DNA of 43,939 nt, taken from contig NZ_JANQOI010000185.1 of NCBI RefSeq assembly GCF_028289705.1, positions 1 through 43,939 on the forward strand, given 5' to 3'. The notes under the pieces are model-generated. The model was given only the letters and a program-made list of their open reading frames with translations. It was not told the DNA's origin and searched no databases. This DNA comes from Pelagibius sp. GTDB taxonomy: Bacteria > Pseudomonadota > Alphaproteobacteria > Kiloniellales > Kiloniellaceae. Below are positions 24,636 through 34,313 of this stretch, one piece after another; the first letter of the stretch is position 1; every line of letters starts with the position of its first letter. Position numbers and translations under genes: made by a program.

Positions 24636-25947
24636 AGGCGAGCCACATCGCCGCTGTCCAGGTGAAGCGGTCGCCGCCCAGACCACGTCCGCTGATGGGA
24701 TCGAAGTATTCCCAGAAGCCGCTCTGGCGCACCAGGTCCGCCGTCGAGCGGGCCAGCCGTGCGGCCCACTCGCCGTGGCCGTTCTCGCTCAGTCCTTCGG
24801 CGATCATGTAGTTGACGATCCCCCAGGTCGGCCCGCGCCAGTAGCGCAGGCGGTCGAAGCGGGAATCCCCGGGGTCGAAGCTGGGCAGGGGATAGGCGGT
24901 CCGTTCGGTCCAGCGCTGCAGGACTTCGACCAGTCTTGCCGTCCGTTCCGGTCCTGGATTGCCGGCATAGAGCGGCAGGAAGGACGCGCTGGTGGCGCTG
25001 TCGCTCATGGCCTCTGCGCTGAGGTCGTAGGAGCGGAAGACGCCGGCCTGCTCGTCCCACAGCCGGTCCAGGGCGGCATCGCCGCGCGCTTCCCAGTCTT
25101 GCAGTTCCGCCAGGTCGTCTTTGTGGCCCAGGTCCTCCGCCAGGTGCCGCAGGTCGCGGTCGGCCCGGCGCAGGATCGAGAGGGTGCCAATGTCCACCAT
25201 CTTGAACGGTGAAGCGTCATAGGCCGCCTTCGGCTCGTAGCCTGCGCCCTTGAGGCTGAGGATCAGGGAGAGATAGCGGTTGTACTGATCGTGGCGCGGT
25301 CTCTGGTCCGCATCGATGCGGTCGAGGTCGCGGCGCTCGAATGGCGGCAGGCCGTCTGTCGGCACAGGGTTCAGGGCAGCATCCCAGTCGGGGCTGTTGT
25401 CGCGCCCCGATTCCCAGGGATGAAGAATGGCCACCATGCCATCGGACTGCGGATCGCGGGCGGAGTGGAACCAGCGGTGCCAGGCCAGCAGCTTGGGATA
25501 GAGGCGTTCGGCGGCGGCCTGGGCCTGGTCCCTGTCGCGGGCGCCGCGCCACAGCTTCAGGGCGATGCTGGCGGCTACCGGCGGATCGGAGATGCCGGAG
25601 GTCTGAACCGCGAGGCTGCCGTCCCAAAGCGATTCCGTTCCCCAGACGTCCGGCCCCGGGAAATAGCCGCTGTCCTCCCGGTGGAAGGCAATGTGGGGCA
25701 CCATGCCGTCGGGCCACTGGGCGTTGAAGAGGCTCTCGATCTCCTGCCAGGCGCGGGCTTCGTCGAAGGTGGCCCAGCCCAGGGCGACGAAGCAGCTGTC
25801 CCAGTTCCATTGAAAGGGATAGAGAGCGGGGCTCGGCACCGTGTAGCCGCCGCGGTCGTTGTCCTGCAGAATGCGCCGCGCCTCGCGGCTGCAGTCCTCG
25901 GGGTTGCTCAGGTTCCTGCGCTCTTCGGGCGCCGTGGCATCAACCAT
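24610..25947 (-). CDS. GH63-like glycoside hydrolase (mannosylglycerate/glucosylglycerate hydrolase type)
   Basis: A 445-residue cytosolic (alpha/alpha)6 hydrolase. The blocks YPFQWNWDSCFVALGW, FPGPDVWGTESLWDGS, HPWESGRDNSPDWD, RYWRGPTWGIVNYM and EYFDPISGRGLGGDRFTWTAA match the GH63-related group that includes mannosylglycerate and glucosylglycerate hydrolases, in both length and order. By analogy with that group, the catalytic acids should be the Asp in GRDNSPDWD and a Glu in the C-terminal block. No signal peptide, so it acts on imported substrate. It follows the importer ATPase gene by 63 bases and ends the LacI-controlled operon. Other GH37/GH63-type alpha-glucosidase activities are possible. 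Confidence 0.8.
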   Translation of the reverse strand: MVDATAPEERRNLSNPEDCSREARRILQDNDRGGYTVPSPALYPFQWNWDSCFVALGWATFDEARAWQEIESLFNAQWPDGMVPHIAFHREDSGYFPGPDVWGTESLWDGSLAVQTSGISDPPVAASIALKLWRGARDRDQAQAAAERLYPKLLAWHRWFHSARDPQSDGMVAILHPWESGRDNSPDWDAALNPVPTDGLPPFERRDLDRIDADQRPRHDQYNRYLSLILSLKGAGYEPKAAYDASPFKMVDIGTLSILRRADRDLRHLAEDLGHKDDLAELQDWEARGDAALDRLWDEQAGVFRSYDLSAEAMSDSATSASFLPLYAGNPGPERTARLVEVLQRWTERTAYPLPSFDPGDSRFDRLRYWRGPTWGIVNYMIAEGLSENGHGEWAARLARSTADLVRQSGFWEYFDPISGRGLGGDRFTWTAAMWLAWAKHFAED

Positions 25948-26010
25948 TTTTCATCGACTACCCAGATCACATCCAATGGTTAGGGGGAGGCTCCAGCGCG
26001 GGGGCCCCAG

Positions 26011-27063
<1,053 letters not shown>

Positions 27064-27114
27064 GGCGGTTGTGCTCCCTTGTTCGGGCGGCCGAGCGCGG
27101 CGCCCGGTGATTGC

Positions 27115-27984
27115 TCAGCGGTTGGCGATGCCCCACATGCTGAAGAGGTACTTGCGCACCGCGAAGATGAAGATCAGCGCCGGCACCACCAGGAAGAAGC
27201 CCCCGGCGAAGCGGAAGTAGAGCGGCGATTCCGACAGGGTGGTCAGCAGAAAGGCGGTCAATGTCGGCTGCTGCAGGGTCAGGATCGTCGCCGCGAAGAC
27301 CTCGTTCCAGGAGATCACGAAGGCAAAGATCGCCGCCGCCGCCAGCCCCGGCGTCGCAATCGGCATGACCACGCGCCAGAAGGCCTGGGCCCGGGTGCAG
27401 CCCATAGTCCAGGCTGCCTCCTCCAACTCGAAAGGGATCCCCATGAACAGGCTGGAGCTGATCAGCACGGCAAAGGGCAAGGCCAGAGCCGAGTGGACCA
27501 GGGCCACGCCGAAGACCGTGTCGTAGAGCCCGAGCTTGATGAAGGTCACGGTCAGCGGCAGCGCCAGGATGGCGATGGGAAAGGCGCGGGTCATCACGAT
27601 CATCAGGCGGAAGCTGTCCTTGCCGCGGAAGCGGAAGCGCGCCAGGGCATAGCCCGCCGGGGCACCGAGCCCGATGGAGATGATCATGGTGAGCGCCGCC
27701 ACCAGGACCGAGTTGAGAAAGGCCGAGAGCACCCCGCGGACCCCGAAGAAGAAAGCGATGGTGTCGGTGGAGATGTCGGTCGGCAGGAAGGCCTTGGGCC
27801 AGGCGAAGACGGCATCGCGCGGCGAAAAGGCGCTGAGCACCAGCAGGTAGATGGGCAGCAGCACCCAGAGGCAGAGGATTACGCAGACCGTGACGAAGAG
27901 CCACTGCCAGACGTTCCAGCGCGGCAGAATCCGGTCCAGGAAGCTGCGCTCGTCCTTCAGGCTGTCAGGGGTGATGTCGGCCAT
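27115..27984 (-). CDS. Carbohydrate ABC transporter permease (MalG type)
   Basis: A 289-residue inner-membrane permease with six predicted membrane segments, starting at about 29-50 (WLFVTVCVILCLWVLLPIYL). The EAA loop is FELEEAAWTMGCTRAQAFWRVVMPIATPG, as in MalG-type CUT1 permeases. The ATG overlaps the stop of the upstream permease gene (TGATG), so the two are translationally coupled. The frame stays open upstream within the neighbouring permease gene, but that part is out of frame with the real protein there. Confidence 0.93.
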   Translation of the reverse strand: MADITPDSLKDERSFLDRILPRWNVWQWLFVTVCVILCLWVLLPIYLLVLSAFSPRDAVFAWPKAFLPTDISTDTIAFFFGVRGVLSAFLNSVLVAALTMIISIGLGAPAGYALARFRFRGKDSFRLMIVMTRAFPIAILALPLTVTFIKLGLYDTVFGVALVHSALALPFAVLISSSLFMGIPFELEEAAWTMGCTRAQAFWRVVMPIATPGLAAAAIFAFVISWNEVFAATILTLQQPTLTAFLLTTLSESPLYFRFAGGFFLVVPALIFIFAVRKYLFSMWGIANR

Positions 27985-28829
27985 CACTGAGCCTCCTCTT
28001 TGACCCGCAGGACGCGCAGGTAAAGCACGGTGAAGGCGATGGAGATGACCAGGGTCAACACCGCATAGGCCGAGGCGACGCCGTTGTCCCGATAATCGAA
28101 CTGCCAGAGGAAGGCCTCGCCCATGAGCACCGGCAGGTCGCGTCCGCCCAAGGCGACGACCACGGCGAAGACCTCGAAGGCCAGGAGAGTGCGCAGGATC
28201 AGCGCGGTCTGCAGGCTCGGCTTCAGCAGCGGCAGGGTGACCTTGGTGAAGCGCTTCCAGGCGCTGGCACCGAAGATCTCTGCCGCCTCGTTGTATTCCT
28301 TGGGAATGAGCTGCACGCCGGCCACCAGGATGACCATGACGATGGCCGTGGCCCGCCAGGTCTCGGCCAGGACCACCGCGATGAACAGCGCGACGGGCGT
28401 TTCGTAGCTCAGCCAGAGCGCCGGGCCGTCGAGGATGCCGAGGGAGGAGAGGATCGTGTTGATGTAACCCCGTTCGCTCAGCAGCGCCAGCCAGACCACC
28501 CCGGCGGCGAGGTCGGAAATGCCCAGCGGGATGGTCCAGACGTAGAGCACAAGATCGCGGCCGGCGCGGATCTTGGTCAGCATCATCGCCATCGTCAGCG
28601 CAATGGCAAGCTGCAGCGGCACGACGATCAGCACCAGCAGCAGGGTGTTCCAGAACGACAGGCCGAAGTTGATGTCCTCGATCATGGTCCGGAAGTTTTC
28701 CAGGGTCCACTGCCCCTCGGCGCGAAAGGCGATGAAGAAGGCGTCGGCAAAGGGGTAGGCGAAGAGCAAGAGCAGAAAGATCAGGCTCGGCGCCAACAGC
28801 CAGTACGGCAGCGTGCGTTCGGTGATCAT
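27984..28829 (-). CDS. Carbohydrate ABC transporter permease (MalF type)
   Basis: A 281-residue inner-membrane permease of the MalF/UgpA kind. Membrane segments begin at residue 10 (LLAPSLIFLLLLFAYPFADAFF), and the EAA loop reads KEYNEAAEIFGASAWKRFTKVTLPLLKPSL. GAGGAAG precedes the ATG. It pairs with the MalG-type permease, whose start overlaps its stop, to form the channel. Confidence 0.93.
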   Translation of the reverse strand: MITERTLPYWLLAPSLIFLLLLFAYPFADAFFIAFRAEGQWTLENFRTMIEDINFGLSFWNTLLLVLIVVPLQLAIALTMAMMLTKIRAGRDLVLYVWTIPLGISDLAAGVVWLALLSERGYINTILSSLGILDGPALWLSYETPVALFIAVVLAETWRATAIVMVILVAGVQLIPKEYNEAAEIFGASAWKRFTKVTLPLLKPSLQTALILRTLLAFEVFAVVVALGGRDLPVLMGEAFLWQFDYRDNGVASAYAVLTLVISIAFTVLYLRVLRVKEEAQ

Positions 28830-28849
28830 GGGTCTTCCTCTTGCCGCCG

Positions 28850-28886
28850 GCCGAAGGACCGCGGCAGGGGCCTCGGGTCCTTCGGC
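28850..28886. terminator. Intercistronic stem-loop after binding-protein gene
   Basis: An 11-base-pair perfect stem, GCCGAAGGACC / GGTCCTTCGGC, closes a 15-base loop between the binding-protein gene and the MalF-type gene. Without a T-run it is more likely a 3' stabiliser or partial terminator, the usual way binding protein is made in excess of permease. Confidence 0.6.
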
Positions 28887-28909
28887 GACGGCCGGTCAGA
28901 GCGGGAAGG

Positions 28910-30196
28910 CTACTTCACGGGGCAGGCGCCGGAGCTCGGCTCGTCCGGAGCCCAGCAGGGCGCGCCCGTCTCCTCCATCAGCTTGCGCAGGTTCCCGGCC
29001 TGGCGGTCGAGGGTCTTGTCGATGTCGGCGCCGCGAATGACGATGAGCTGGAAGGTATCCAGGAAGACCTTGTTGAACTCGCGGCCCTTATCGCCCAGAC
29101 CCACCGGAAGCAGGCTGGGATTGGCGTCCGCCGAAGCGGCCTGGGCCGAAACCGCGGCCCCGGCAATCTGCACGCCCCGCGGCAGGTCGTCCGGCAGGTC
29201 CATCTCCACCGCCGGGAAGAAGCCGATGGCCTTCAGGGTCTCGATCTGGGTTTCCGGCCGGGTCATGTAGTCGATGAGCTTCACTGCGGCGGCCCGGTCG
29301 GGGGCGTTGGCCGGGATCGCGAGGCCCGCCACCACGGGCATGAAGCCGCGCCCTTCGGGGCCCGCCGGGGCGGGGAAGGCGATGAAATCATCGGGGCGCC
29401 GGTTGAAGGCGTCCATCAGCCGGGCGGTATGGTCGAAGGCGATCCAGACCTCGTCGGCCATCAGCGGTTCCTGCATGAAGTCGTAGGAGGTGGAGCGCGG
29501 GTTCACGTGCTTCCACATCTCCTTGAAGCTGGCCCACATGGCCACGGCCTTGTCGCTGCGGTACTCCGTCACCACGGAATCGGTGAAGGAGGGGTAGAGG
29601 TAACCCTGGAAGAAGCGGTGCATCAGGCCCTTGCGCCCGGCGGGAAAGCCCAGTTTGCGCTCACCCGTGGCGGCGCTCACATTGGCCGCCCACTGGGCCA
29701 ACTGGTCGTAGGTCAGCGCCATCACGTCGGCCCCCTCGGGCAGGTACTGCAGCGCCTGGCGGTTGGCGGCCATGACGTAGCTGGCCTGCATCCAGGGCAC
29801 GTAGTGCTGCTTGCCGGTGCCCAGCTTGCCCAGCTCGACGAAGGTGCCGATCAGCTTGCGGTCGCCGAGGCCGGAGAGCACGTCGTCGATGGGTTCCAGC
29901 GCATCGGCGCTGGCGAGGACCGGGAAGTTGCCGTGCAGCGCGCCCAGCAGGCCGACCGAGACCTTGCCCGCCTCGGCCTCGGCGAGGATGCGGTTCAGGA
30001 AGGGGCCGTCCTCCTGGGGGATGTAGTCCACCTCGCCGTCGTATTGGCCGAGGACCTCGTTGCGCATCGCCTCGGCTTCCTCGATGGGGCGGGCCTGGGT
30101 CGACAGGAAGATGGTTTCGGCCGTCGCCGGAAGGCCGGACAGCAAAAGGGCCGAAACGGCAGCGGCCGACAACCCTGTCTTCACGATTGCGTTCAT
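28910..30196 (-). CDS. Carbohydrate ABC transporter substrate-binding protein
   Basis: A 428-residue periplasmic binding protein (cluster B/MalE-like, family 1 extracellular solute-binding). ATG 30196 follows GGAGG with five-base spacing and gives a clean signal peptide, MNAIVKTGLSAAAVSALLLS, cleaved near ATA-ETIF; the frame is open to 30286. Typical blocks are YVPWMQASYVMAANRQAL, DVMALTYDQLAQWAANVS and MTRPETQIETLKAIGFFPAV. It is the second gene of the operon, right after lacI. Ligand unknown; the neighbouring hydrolase suggests a glycosylated solute. Confidence 0.9.
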   Translation of the reverse strand: MNAIVKTGLSAAAVSALLLSGLPATAETIFLSTQARPIEEAEAMRNEVLGQYDGEVDYIPQEDGPFLNRILAEAEAGKVSVGLLGALHGNFPVLASADALEPIDDVLSGLGDRKLIGTFVELGKLGTGKQHYVPWMQASYVMAANRQALQYLPEGADVMALTYDQLAQWAANVSAATGERKLGFPAGRKGLMHRFFQGYLYPSFTDSVVTEYRSDKAVAMWASFKEMWKHVNPRSTSYDFMQEPLMADEVWIAFDHTARLMDAFNRRPDDFIAFPAPAGPEGRGFMPVVAGLAIPANAPDRAAAVKLIDYMTRPETQIETLKAIGFFPAVEMDLPDDLPRGVQIAGAAVSAQAASADANPSLLPVGLGDKGREFNKVFLDTFQLIVIRGADIDKTLDRQAGNLRKLMEETGAPCWAPDEPSSGACPVK

Positions 30197-30282
30197 CATT
30201 TCCTCCACTGCTTTTCGTTTTGCTTGGTTACGGTTTGCTTGCTTGCCGGCGGCCGGGATCTCCGCAGGCCGCCGGATCTTTT

Positions 30283-31302
30283 TCATGCGCCTCCCGGCGC
30301 GGGCCCGGTGGACTCGCGCTCGATCAGCGGGGCCTCCAGAAGCTCTTGCAGATCGTTCACCGCCGTTCCGCCGAGGCGCGCGCAGGTCATTTCCGCGAGT
30401 CGGGCGCCGGCGCGGCGAATGTCCTGGCGCATGGTGGTCAGGGCCGGCTCGGCCTGCGCGGCCATGGGCAGGTCGTCGAAGCCGACGATGGACAGTTCTT
30501 CCGGCACCGTGATGCCCAGACGCCGGGCGATGCGCAGCGCGCCCAAAGCGACGGTGTCGTTGGCGCAGAGCAGGGCGGTGGGCCGCGTCTCCGCCTGCAG
30601 CAGGCGCTCGGCCGCGGCCGTACCGCCACGCTCGTTCAGCTTGGTCACGGCGTAGAGGTTTGGGTCGAAGGCGATCCCCGCTTCGCGCAGCGCATCTTCG
30701 TAGCCGGCCTTGCGCTCGCCGGCGGTGAAGAGTTCCTCCGGCGCGCCGATCAGGGCGATGCGCCTGTGGCCCAGTTCGATCAGGCGCCGCGTGCTGCGGC
30801 GAAAGGCGGTGCGGGCATCGGCGTCGATGAAGGCGATGGGTTCGCGGGTTTCCGCCCGGCCGTGGGTGACGAAGGGGACGCCGCGGTCGATCAGATAGTC
30901 GATCCGCTCGTCCTGGCGCCGGGTGCGGGCCACGATGATGGCATCGGCCCGCCGGCCCTCCACCAGGCGCTTGTAGGCATCCAGCTCCGCCGGGCCTTCC
31001 GGAACGGCACAGACCACCAGGTCCAGATTGGCGTTGTGCAGCCGTTCGCCGATGCCGACCAGCAGTTCCAGAAAGAAGGGATCTTCGAAATGGCCGAACT
31101 GGCTCGGCAGGATGATGCCGACGGCTTCCGCGGTGCCGCGCTGCAGGGCCTGAGCCAAACGATTGGGCACGTAACCCACCCGGCGGGCCGCATCGATGAC
31201 CTTTTCCCGGGTCGACTCACTCACGTCAGAGTAGCCGTTCAGCGCCCGGGAAACCGTGGTCACCGAGAGGTTCAGGTCCTGCGCAACGCGCTTGAGGGTC
31301 AT
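30283..31302 (-). CDS. LacI-family transcriptional regulator
   Basis: A 339-residue repressor. The N-terminal helix-turn-helix and hinge are classic (MTLKRVAQDLNLSVTTVSRALNG, KVIDAARRVGYVPNRLAQALQRG). A periplasmic-binding-protein-like effector domain follows, with VGIILPSQFGHFEDPFF, RRIALIGAP, ALLCANDTVALGALR and LSIVGFDDLPMAAQAEPALTT. The gene heads the transporter/hydrolase operon; a perfect 18-base palindrome nine bases before its start is its probable operator, so it should autoregulate and control the whole unit. Inducer probably a sugar or glycoside. Confidence 0.93.
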   Translation of the reverse strand: MTLKRVAQDLNLSVTTVSRALNGYSDVSESTREKVIDAARRVGYVPNRLAQALQRGTAEAVGIILPSQFGHFEDPFFLELLVGIGERLHNANLDLVVCAVPEGPAELDAYKRLVEGRRADAIIVARTRRQDERIDYLIDRGVPFVTHGRAETREPIAFIDADARTAFRRSTRRLIELGHRRIALIGAPEELFTAGERKAGYEDALREAGIAFDPNLYAVTKLNERGGTAAAERLLQAETRPTALLCANDTVALGALRIARRLGITVPEELSIVGFDDLPMAAQAEPALTTMRQDIRRAGARLAEMTCARLGGTAVNDLQELLEAPLIERESTGPAPGGA

Positions 31303-31310
31303 TTCCTGCG

Positions 31311-31328
31311 TTCCAAAACGTTTTGGAA
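31311..31328. promoter_or_regulatory. LacI-family operator
   Basis: TTCCAAAACGTTTTGGAA is a perfect 18-base palindrome with the central CG typical of LacI/GalR-type sites. It lies just upstream of the lacI ATG at 31302, in the position to repress the six-gene operon reaching down to 24610. Confidence 0.85.
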
Positions 31329-31550
31329 AGGATAATTCGAAATATTATTGCCGTCAATCGGTAACTTTATTGCGTTGCAATAAGAGGGCCTCAGAGAGGC
31401 CTCTGGGAGGGGATAATGGGGTATGCGCGCTAGGGTTGCTTGAGCGCTGGCCGAGGTAGCCCGCGCCAGCAGGAGGCCGGGTGCCTGCGAGAGGGAGTCG
31501 TGCCGCGCCGCGCAGGCCTGCGCGCAGCCCGGAGCAGGCTTGGCGTAAGG

Positions 31551-31586
31551 CGAAAAGAGGTTAGTCTTCGGCGCAGTGCTGCGCCC
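31551..31586. repeat. 36-base imperfect direct repeat, remnant upstream of lacI
   Basis: Matches 24600-24635 at 31 of 36 positions. Read on the minus strand it encodes QHCAED-stop against KHFAED-stop of the GH63-like gene, and the similarity runs on past the stop (CCTCTTTTCG). It looks like the relic end of a related gene. Confidence 0.55.
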
Positions 31587-31644
31587 GGATGCGCGCAGCG
31601 CCGCAAGGGCCGGCGGGTCACTGCGAAACCGGAGTCTGCAGCCT

Positions 31645-32367
31645 ATGAAAAAGACGGCAACCAAGACCGCTCTGGCCATCCGTCACGTGGCCTTCGAGGA
31701 TCTCGGAAGCTTCCGTCCGGCCCTCGAAGAGCTGGGCTACGACATCGCTTACTGCGAGGCTGGGCGCGACGACCTCGGCGACCCGGCGTTCCTGGAGGCG
31801 GATCTGCTGCTGGTTCTCGGCGGGCCCATCGGCGCCTACGAGGAGGAGGCCTATCCCTTCCTACGCCAAGAGATCGCCACCGTCGAGAAGCGCCTGGCGC
31901 AGGGCCGGCCCACCATCGGTACCTGCCTGGGCGCCCAGATCATGGCACGCGCCCTCGGCGTCCGGGTCTACCCCGGCGGCGTGAAGGAAATCGGCTACGG
32001 CCGTCTGGACTATACCGAGGAGGGGCAGCGGGTCTTAGCCCCGGTTGTGGAGGCCGGCGCCGCGGTGCTGCACTGGCACGGCGATACCTTCGATCTGCCC
32101 GAGGGCGCGGTGCGACTGGCCTCCAACGAGCACTACCCCAACCAGGCCTTCGCCCTCGGCGACTTTGCGCTGGCCACCCAGTTCCACATCGAGGCGACGG
32201 CGGCGGGACTGGAGCGCTGGTTCATCGGCCACGCGCTGGAGATCGCCACCACCCCCGGCATCGACGTCCCTGCCTTGCGCGCCGAGGCCGCCCGCGAAGG
32301 CCCGAAGCTGGAAGCCGCCGCCGGCGAGACCCTGCGGCGGTGGCTGCGGGTGACCGAACCGGCGTGA
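31645..32367 (+). CDS. Class I glutamine amidotransferase-like protein
   Basis: A 240-residue cytosolic protein with the class I amidotransferase fold. The nucleophile elbow is GTCLGAQIMA (Cys at about residue 94), the oxyanion region is LVLGGPIGAYEE, and the catalytic His-Glu are in TQFHIEAT. YPNQAFALGDFALATQFHIEA is usual for stand-alone GuaA-like domain proteins thought to hydrolyse glutamine or gamma-glutamyl compounds. ATG 31645 has GGAG eleven bases upstream; the frame opens at 31576. It is convergent with the amino acid permease gene, with no partner synthase nearby. Substrate unknown. Confidence 0.85.
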   Translation: MKKTATKTALAIRHVAFEDLGSFRPALEELGYDIAYCEAGRDDLGDPAFLEADLLLVLGGPIGAYEEEAYPFLRQEIATVEKRLAQGRPTIGTCLGAQIMARALGVRVYPGGVKEIGYGRLDYTEEGQRVLAPVVEAGAAVLHWHGDTFDLPEGAVRLASNEHYPNQAFALGDFALATQFHIEATAAGLERWFIGHALEIATTPGIDVPALRAEAAREGPKLEAAAGETLRRWLRVTEPA

Positions 32368-32406
32368 CGGCCGCTAAGGACCGTCGCGGCCCATGGCAGA
32401 GGCGCG

Positions 32407-33207
32407 CTATCGCCCCTCGGCCAGCACGTTGGCGCCCATGCGTTTTTCCAGGCGGCGCACCAGCCAGGAGACGACGAGGATCAGCACCAGGTACTCGAAG
32501 ACCAGCACGGTGTAGATTTCGAGCGGGCGGTAGACGGTGACCGAAAGCTCGTTGGCGCGCCGCGTCAGCTCCGGCAGGCCCAGCACGTAGACCAGCGACG
32601 ACATCTTCAGCATGTAGACGAACTGGTTGCCCATGGCCGGCAGGATGCGGCGGATCGCCTGGGGCAGCACCACCAGGCGCATCTTCTGATAATAGCTGAG
32701 CCCGAGGGAGTCGGCGCCGTCGATCTGGCCACGCTCGATGGACTGGATGCCGGCACGGAAGATCTCCGCCTCGAAGGCGCTGTCGCAGAGCGCCAGGGCG
32801 ACGACGCCGGCGATGAAGGGCGAGAGCGAGATGCCGAGGAGGATCGGCAGGCCGTAGTAGGTCCAGAGCAGCATCACGAGGATCGGGATGGCGCGGAAGA
32901 TCTCCACATAGATGCGGTTGAACCAGCGCAGACGTTTGTCGGCGGCGAGTCCCGGCAGCGCGACCAGCAGCCCGATCAGCACCGAGAAGAAGATCGAAAC
33001 GCCGGAAATGGCGATGGTCAGCCAGAAGCCGCTCAGGAGGAAAAAGAAGTTCTCCCGCCCGCGCGGGGTGGTGGGCAGCACTTCGTACCAGCCCCAGGAG
33101 ACGTTGCCGCCACCACAGGCGCCGAGCAGCAGCAGGGCCGCGATCAGGGTACCGAGGGTGAGGAAGAAGCGTACGGTCGGACTGGTGGTGGCTGTCAGCT
33201 TGGTCAT
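32407..33207 (-). CDS. Polar amino acid ABC transporter permease (HisM/GlnP type)
   Basis: A 266-residue inner-membrane permease. A first membrane segment (FFLTLGTLIAALLLLGACGGG) precedes the family core: GFWLTIAISGVSIFFSVLIGLLVAL, VEIFRAIPILVMLLWTYYGLP, AFEAEIFRAGIQSIERGQIDGA, and VVLPQAIRRILPAMGNQFVYMLK. The extra N-terminal periplasmic stretch is unusual but seen in some members. The ribosome site for 33207 is poor. It is downstream of a binding-protein gene but separated by a 199-base gap holding a dispersed hairpin element. No ATPase gene is adjacent, so it probably borrows one from elsewhere. Confidence 0.88.
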   Translation of the reverse strand: MTKLTATTSPTVRFFLTLGTLIAALLLLGACGGGNVSWGWYEVLPTTPRGRENFFFLLSGFWLTIAISGVSIFFSVLIGLLVALPGLAADKRLRWFNRIYVEIFRAIPILVMLLWTYYGLPILLGISLSPFIAGVVALALCDSAFEAEIFRAGIQSIERGQIDGADSLGLSYYQKMRLVVLPQAIRRILPAMGNQFVYMLKMSSLVYVLGLPELTRRANELSVTVYRPLEIYTVLVFEYLVLILVVSWLVRRLEKRMGANVLAEGR

Positions 33208-33244
33208 GAAAACAGGAACGGCGCGAGCCTTGTGTCTTTCTTGG

Positions 33245-33345
33245 TTGACGGCACCGGCCCGCTCCCCCGCCCGGCCACCCATAGGATACTGGCGCTGGGT
33301 GGCGGGGCGGGGGAGCGGCCCGGAACCGATTCGACGTAAGTCGAA
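33245..33345. repeat. Dispersed two-hairpin intergenic element, copy 2
   Basis: The same architecture as copy 1: a long stem (about 33257-33321, two mismatches), a 14-base loop identical to copy 1, and a small hairpin TTCGAC-GTAA-GTCGAA, again GNRA-type. One stem position is G-C here where copies 1 and 3 have T-A. It lies between the binding-protein and permease genes. Confidence 0.85.
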
Positions 33346-33405
33346 GACGTCCTAGGGCTCGCTCCGCCTCTCTCTGATTGGGTTAGCGGCGGATGGTCCG
33401 GCCGT

Positions 33406-34191
33406 TCAGTTGGCCGGAATCCACTTGTCCTGAACCTGCTGGAAGAACCCCTTGTTCTTCTTGATCTGGATCCAGTGGTTCAGATAGTTGAGCCAGATCT
33501 GGTCGTTCTGGTCGACCAGGAAGGCGATGTCCGCGGGGCTGGCCGGCTTGTCGACCGGCACGATCATGATGCTGTCGTGCGCTTCGATCAGCTTGGAGGC
33601 TTCAACGTTGCTGGTGACGGAGACGTCGGCGCGGCCGGCCAGGACCTCCTGGAAGTCACGGGCCGGTGCCTCGATGGTGCGGACGGTCGCATTGGGGAAC
33701 AGGGTCTTGACCTGCTGTTCCTGGCTGGTGCCCAGGGTTACCGCCACGGTCACGTCGGACTGGTTGATGTCCTCCCAGGACTTGAAACGCTCGGCGTTCT
33801 TCTTCTGCGTCAGCGGGACGGTGCCGAGCTGGTAGTAGGACTCGGTGAAGCCCACGCTGCGGATGCGCTGCGCCGTGATCGAAGCGCTGGTTGAGATATC
33901 GTACTTGTCCGCGACGATGCCCGGCACCAGGGTCTTCCACTCCGTGGGCACGAACTCGACCTCGACACCCAGGTCCTTGGCCAGTTCGGTCATCACGTCG
34001 ATATCGAAGCCGGCGTAGCCGCCGCTCGCCGGATCCTTCATCGACATGGGGTTCCAGTCGCCAGTGGTGCCGACCCGCAGCTTGCCGGACTCCAGGACCT
34101 TGGTGAGGGTGGAGTCCTGGGCCGCGGCCGGCTCCGCCCAGGCCAGGCCGGCTGCCAGCAACGCCGCCAAGATGAACTTTACCTGTTTCAT
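33406..34191 (-). CDS. Polar amino acid ABC transporter substrate-binding protein
   Basis: A 261-residue periplasmic binding protein (family 3 solute-binding). Signal peptide MKQVKFILAALLAAGLAWA, cleavage near AAA-QDST. Family blocks: LESGKLRVGTTGDWNPMSMKD, YAGFDIDVMTELAKDLGVEVEFV, WKTLVPGIVADKYDIS, AGRADVSVTSNVEA, and a C-terminal helix HWIQIKKNKGFFQQVQDKWI. GTTGDWNPMS recalls the cyclohexadienyl-dehydratase-like branch of this family, so an enzymatic role cannot be excluded; the neighbouring permease favours transport. Confidence 0.9.
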   Translation of the reverse strand: MKQVKFILAALLAAGLAWAEPAAAQDSTLTKVLESGKLRVGTTGDWNPMSMKDPASGGYAGFDIDVMTELAKDLGVEVEFVPTEWKTLVPGIVADKYDISTSASITAQRIRSVGFTESYYQLGTVPLTQKKNAERFKSWEDINQSDVTVAVTLGTSQEQQVKTLFPNATVRTIEAPARDFQEVLAGRADVSVTSNVEASKLIEAHDSIMIVPVDKPASPADIAFLVDQNDQIWLNYLNHWIQIKKNKGFFQQVQDKWIPAN

Positions 34192-34313
34192 TGTCTGTCC
34201 CCTTCGTTCCCTTCAGCTCCCTGTGAACGCCCGTTCCGGGACGCCGTCACAGCATCAAATCAAGCCCGCCGCCCGGCGGCAAGGCCGCTTCGGCAGCGCA
34301 TCCCACATTTCGC

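Larger units (their letters stand above)
31303..31644. other. Divergent intergenic region with gene remnant
   Basis: 342 bases between lacI and the amidotransferase gene. It contains the lacI operator, an AT-rich promoter segment (31320-31380), and a relic at 31551-31586 resembling the end of the GH63-like gene. No other coding frame is supported. Confidence 0.45.

Noticed and set aside
27115-28710. Possible fusion of two permeases in one long frame
   Set aside because: Upstream of 27984 the frame is out of phase with the MalF-type permease; the real junction is a TGATG overlap.
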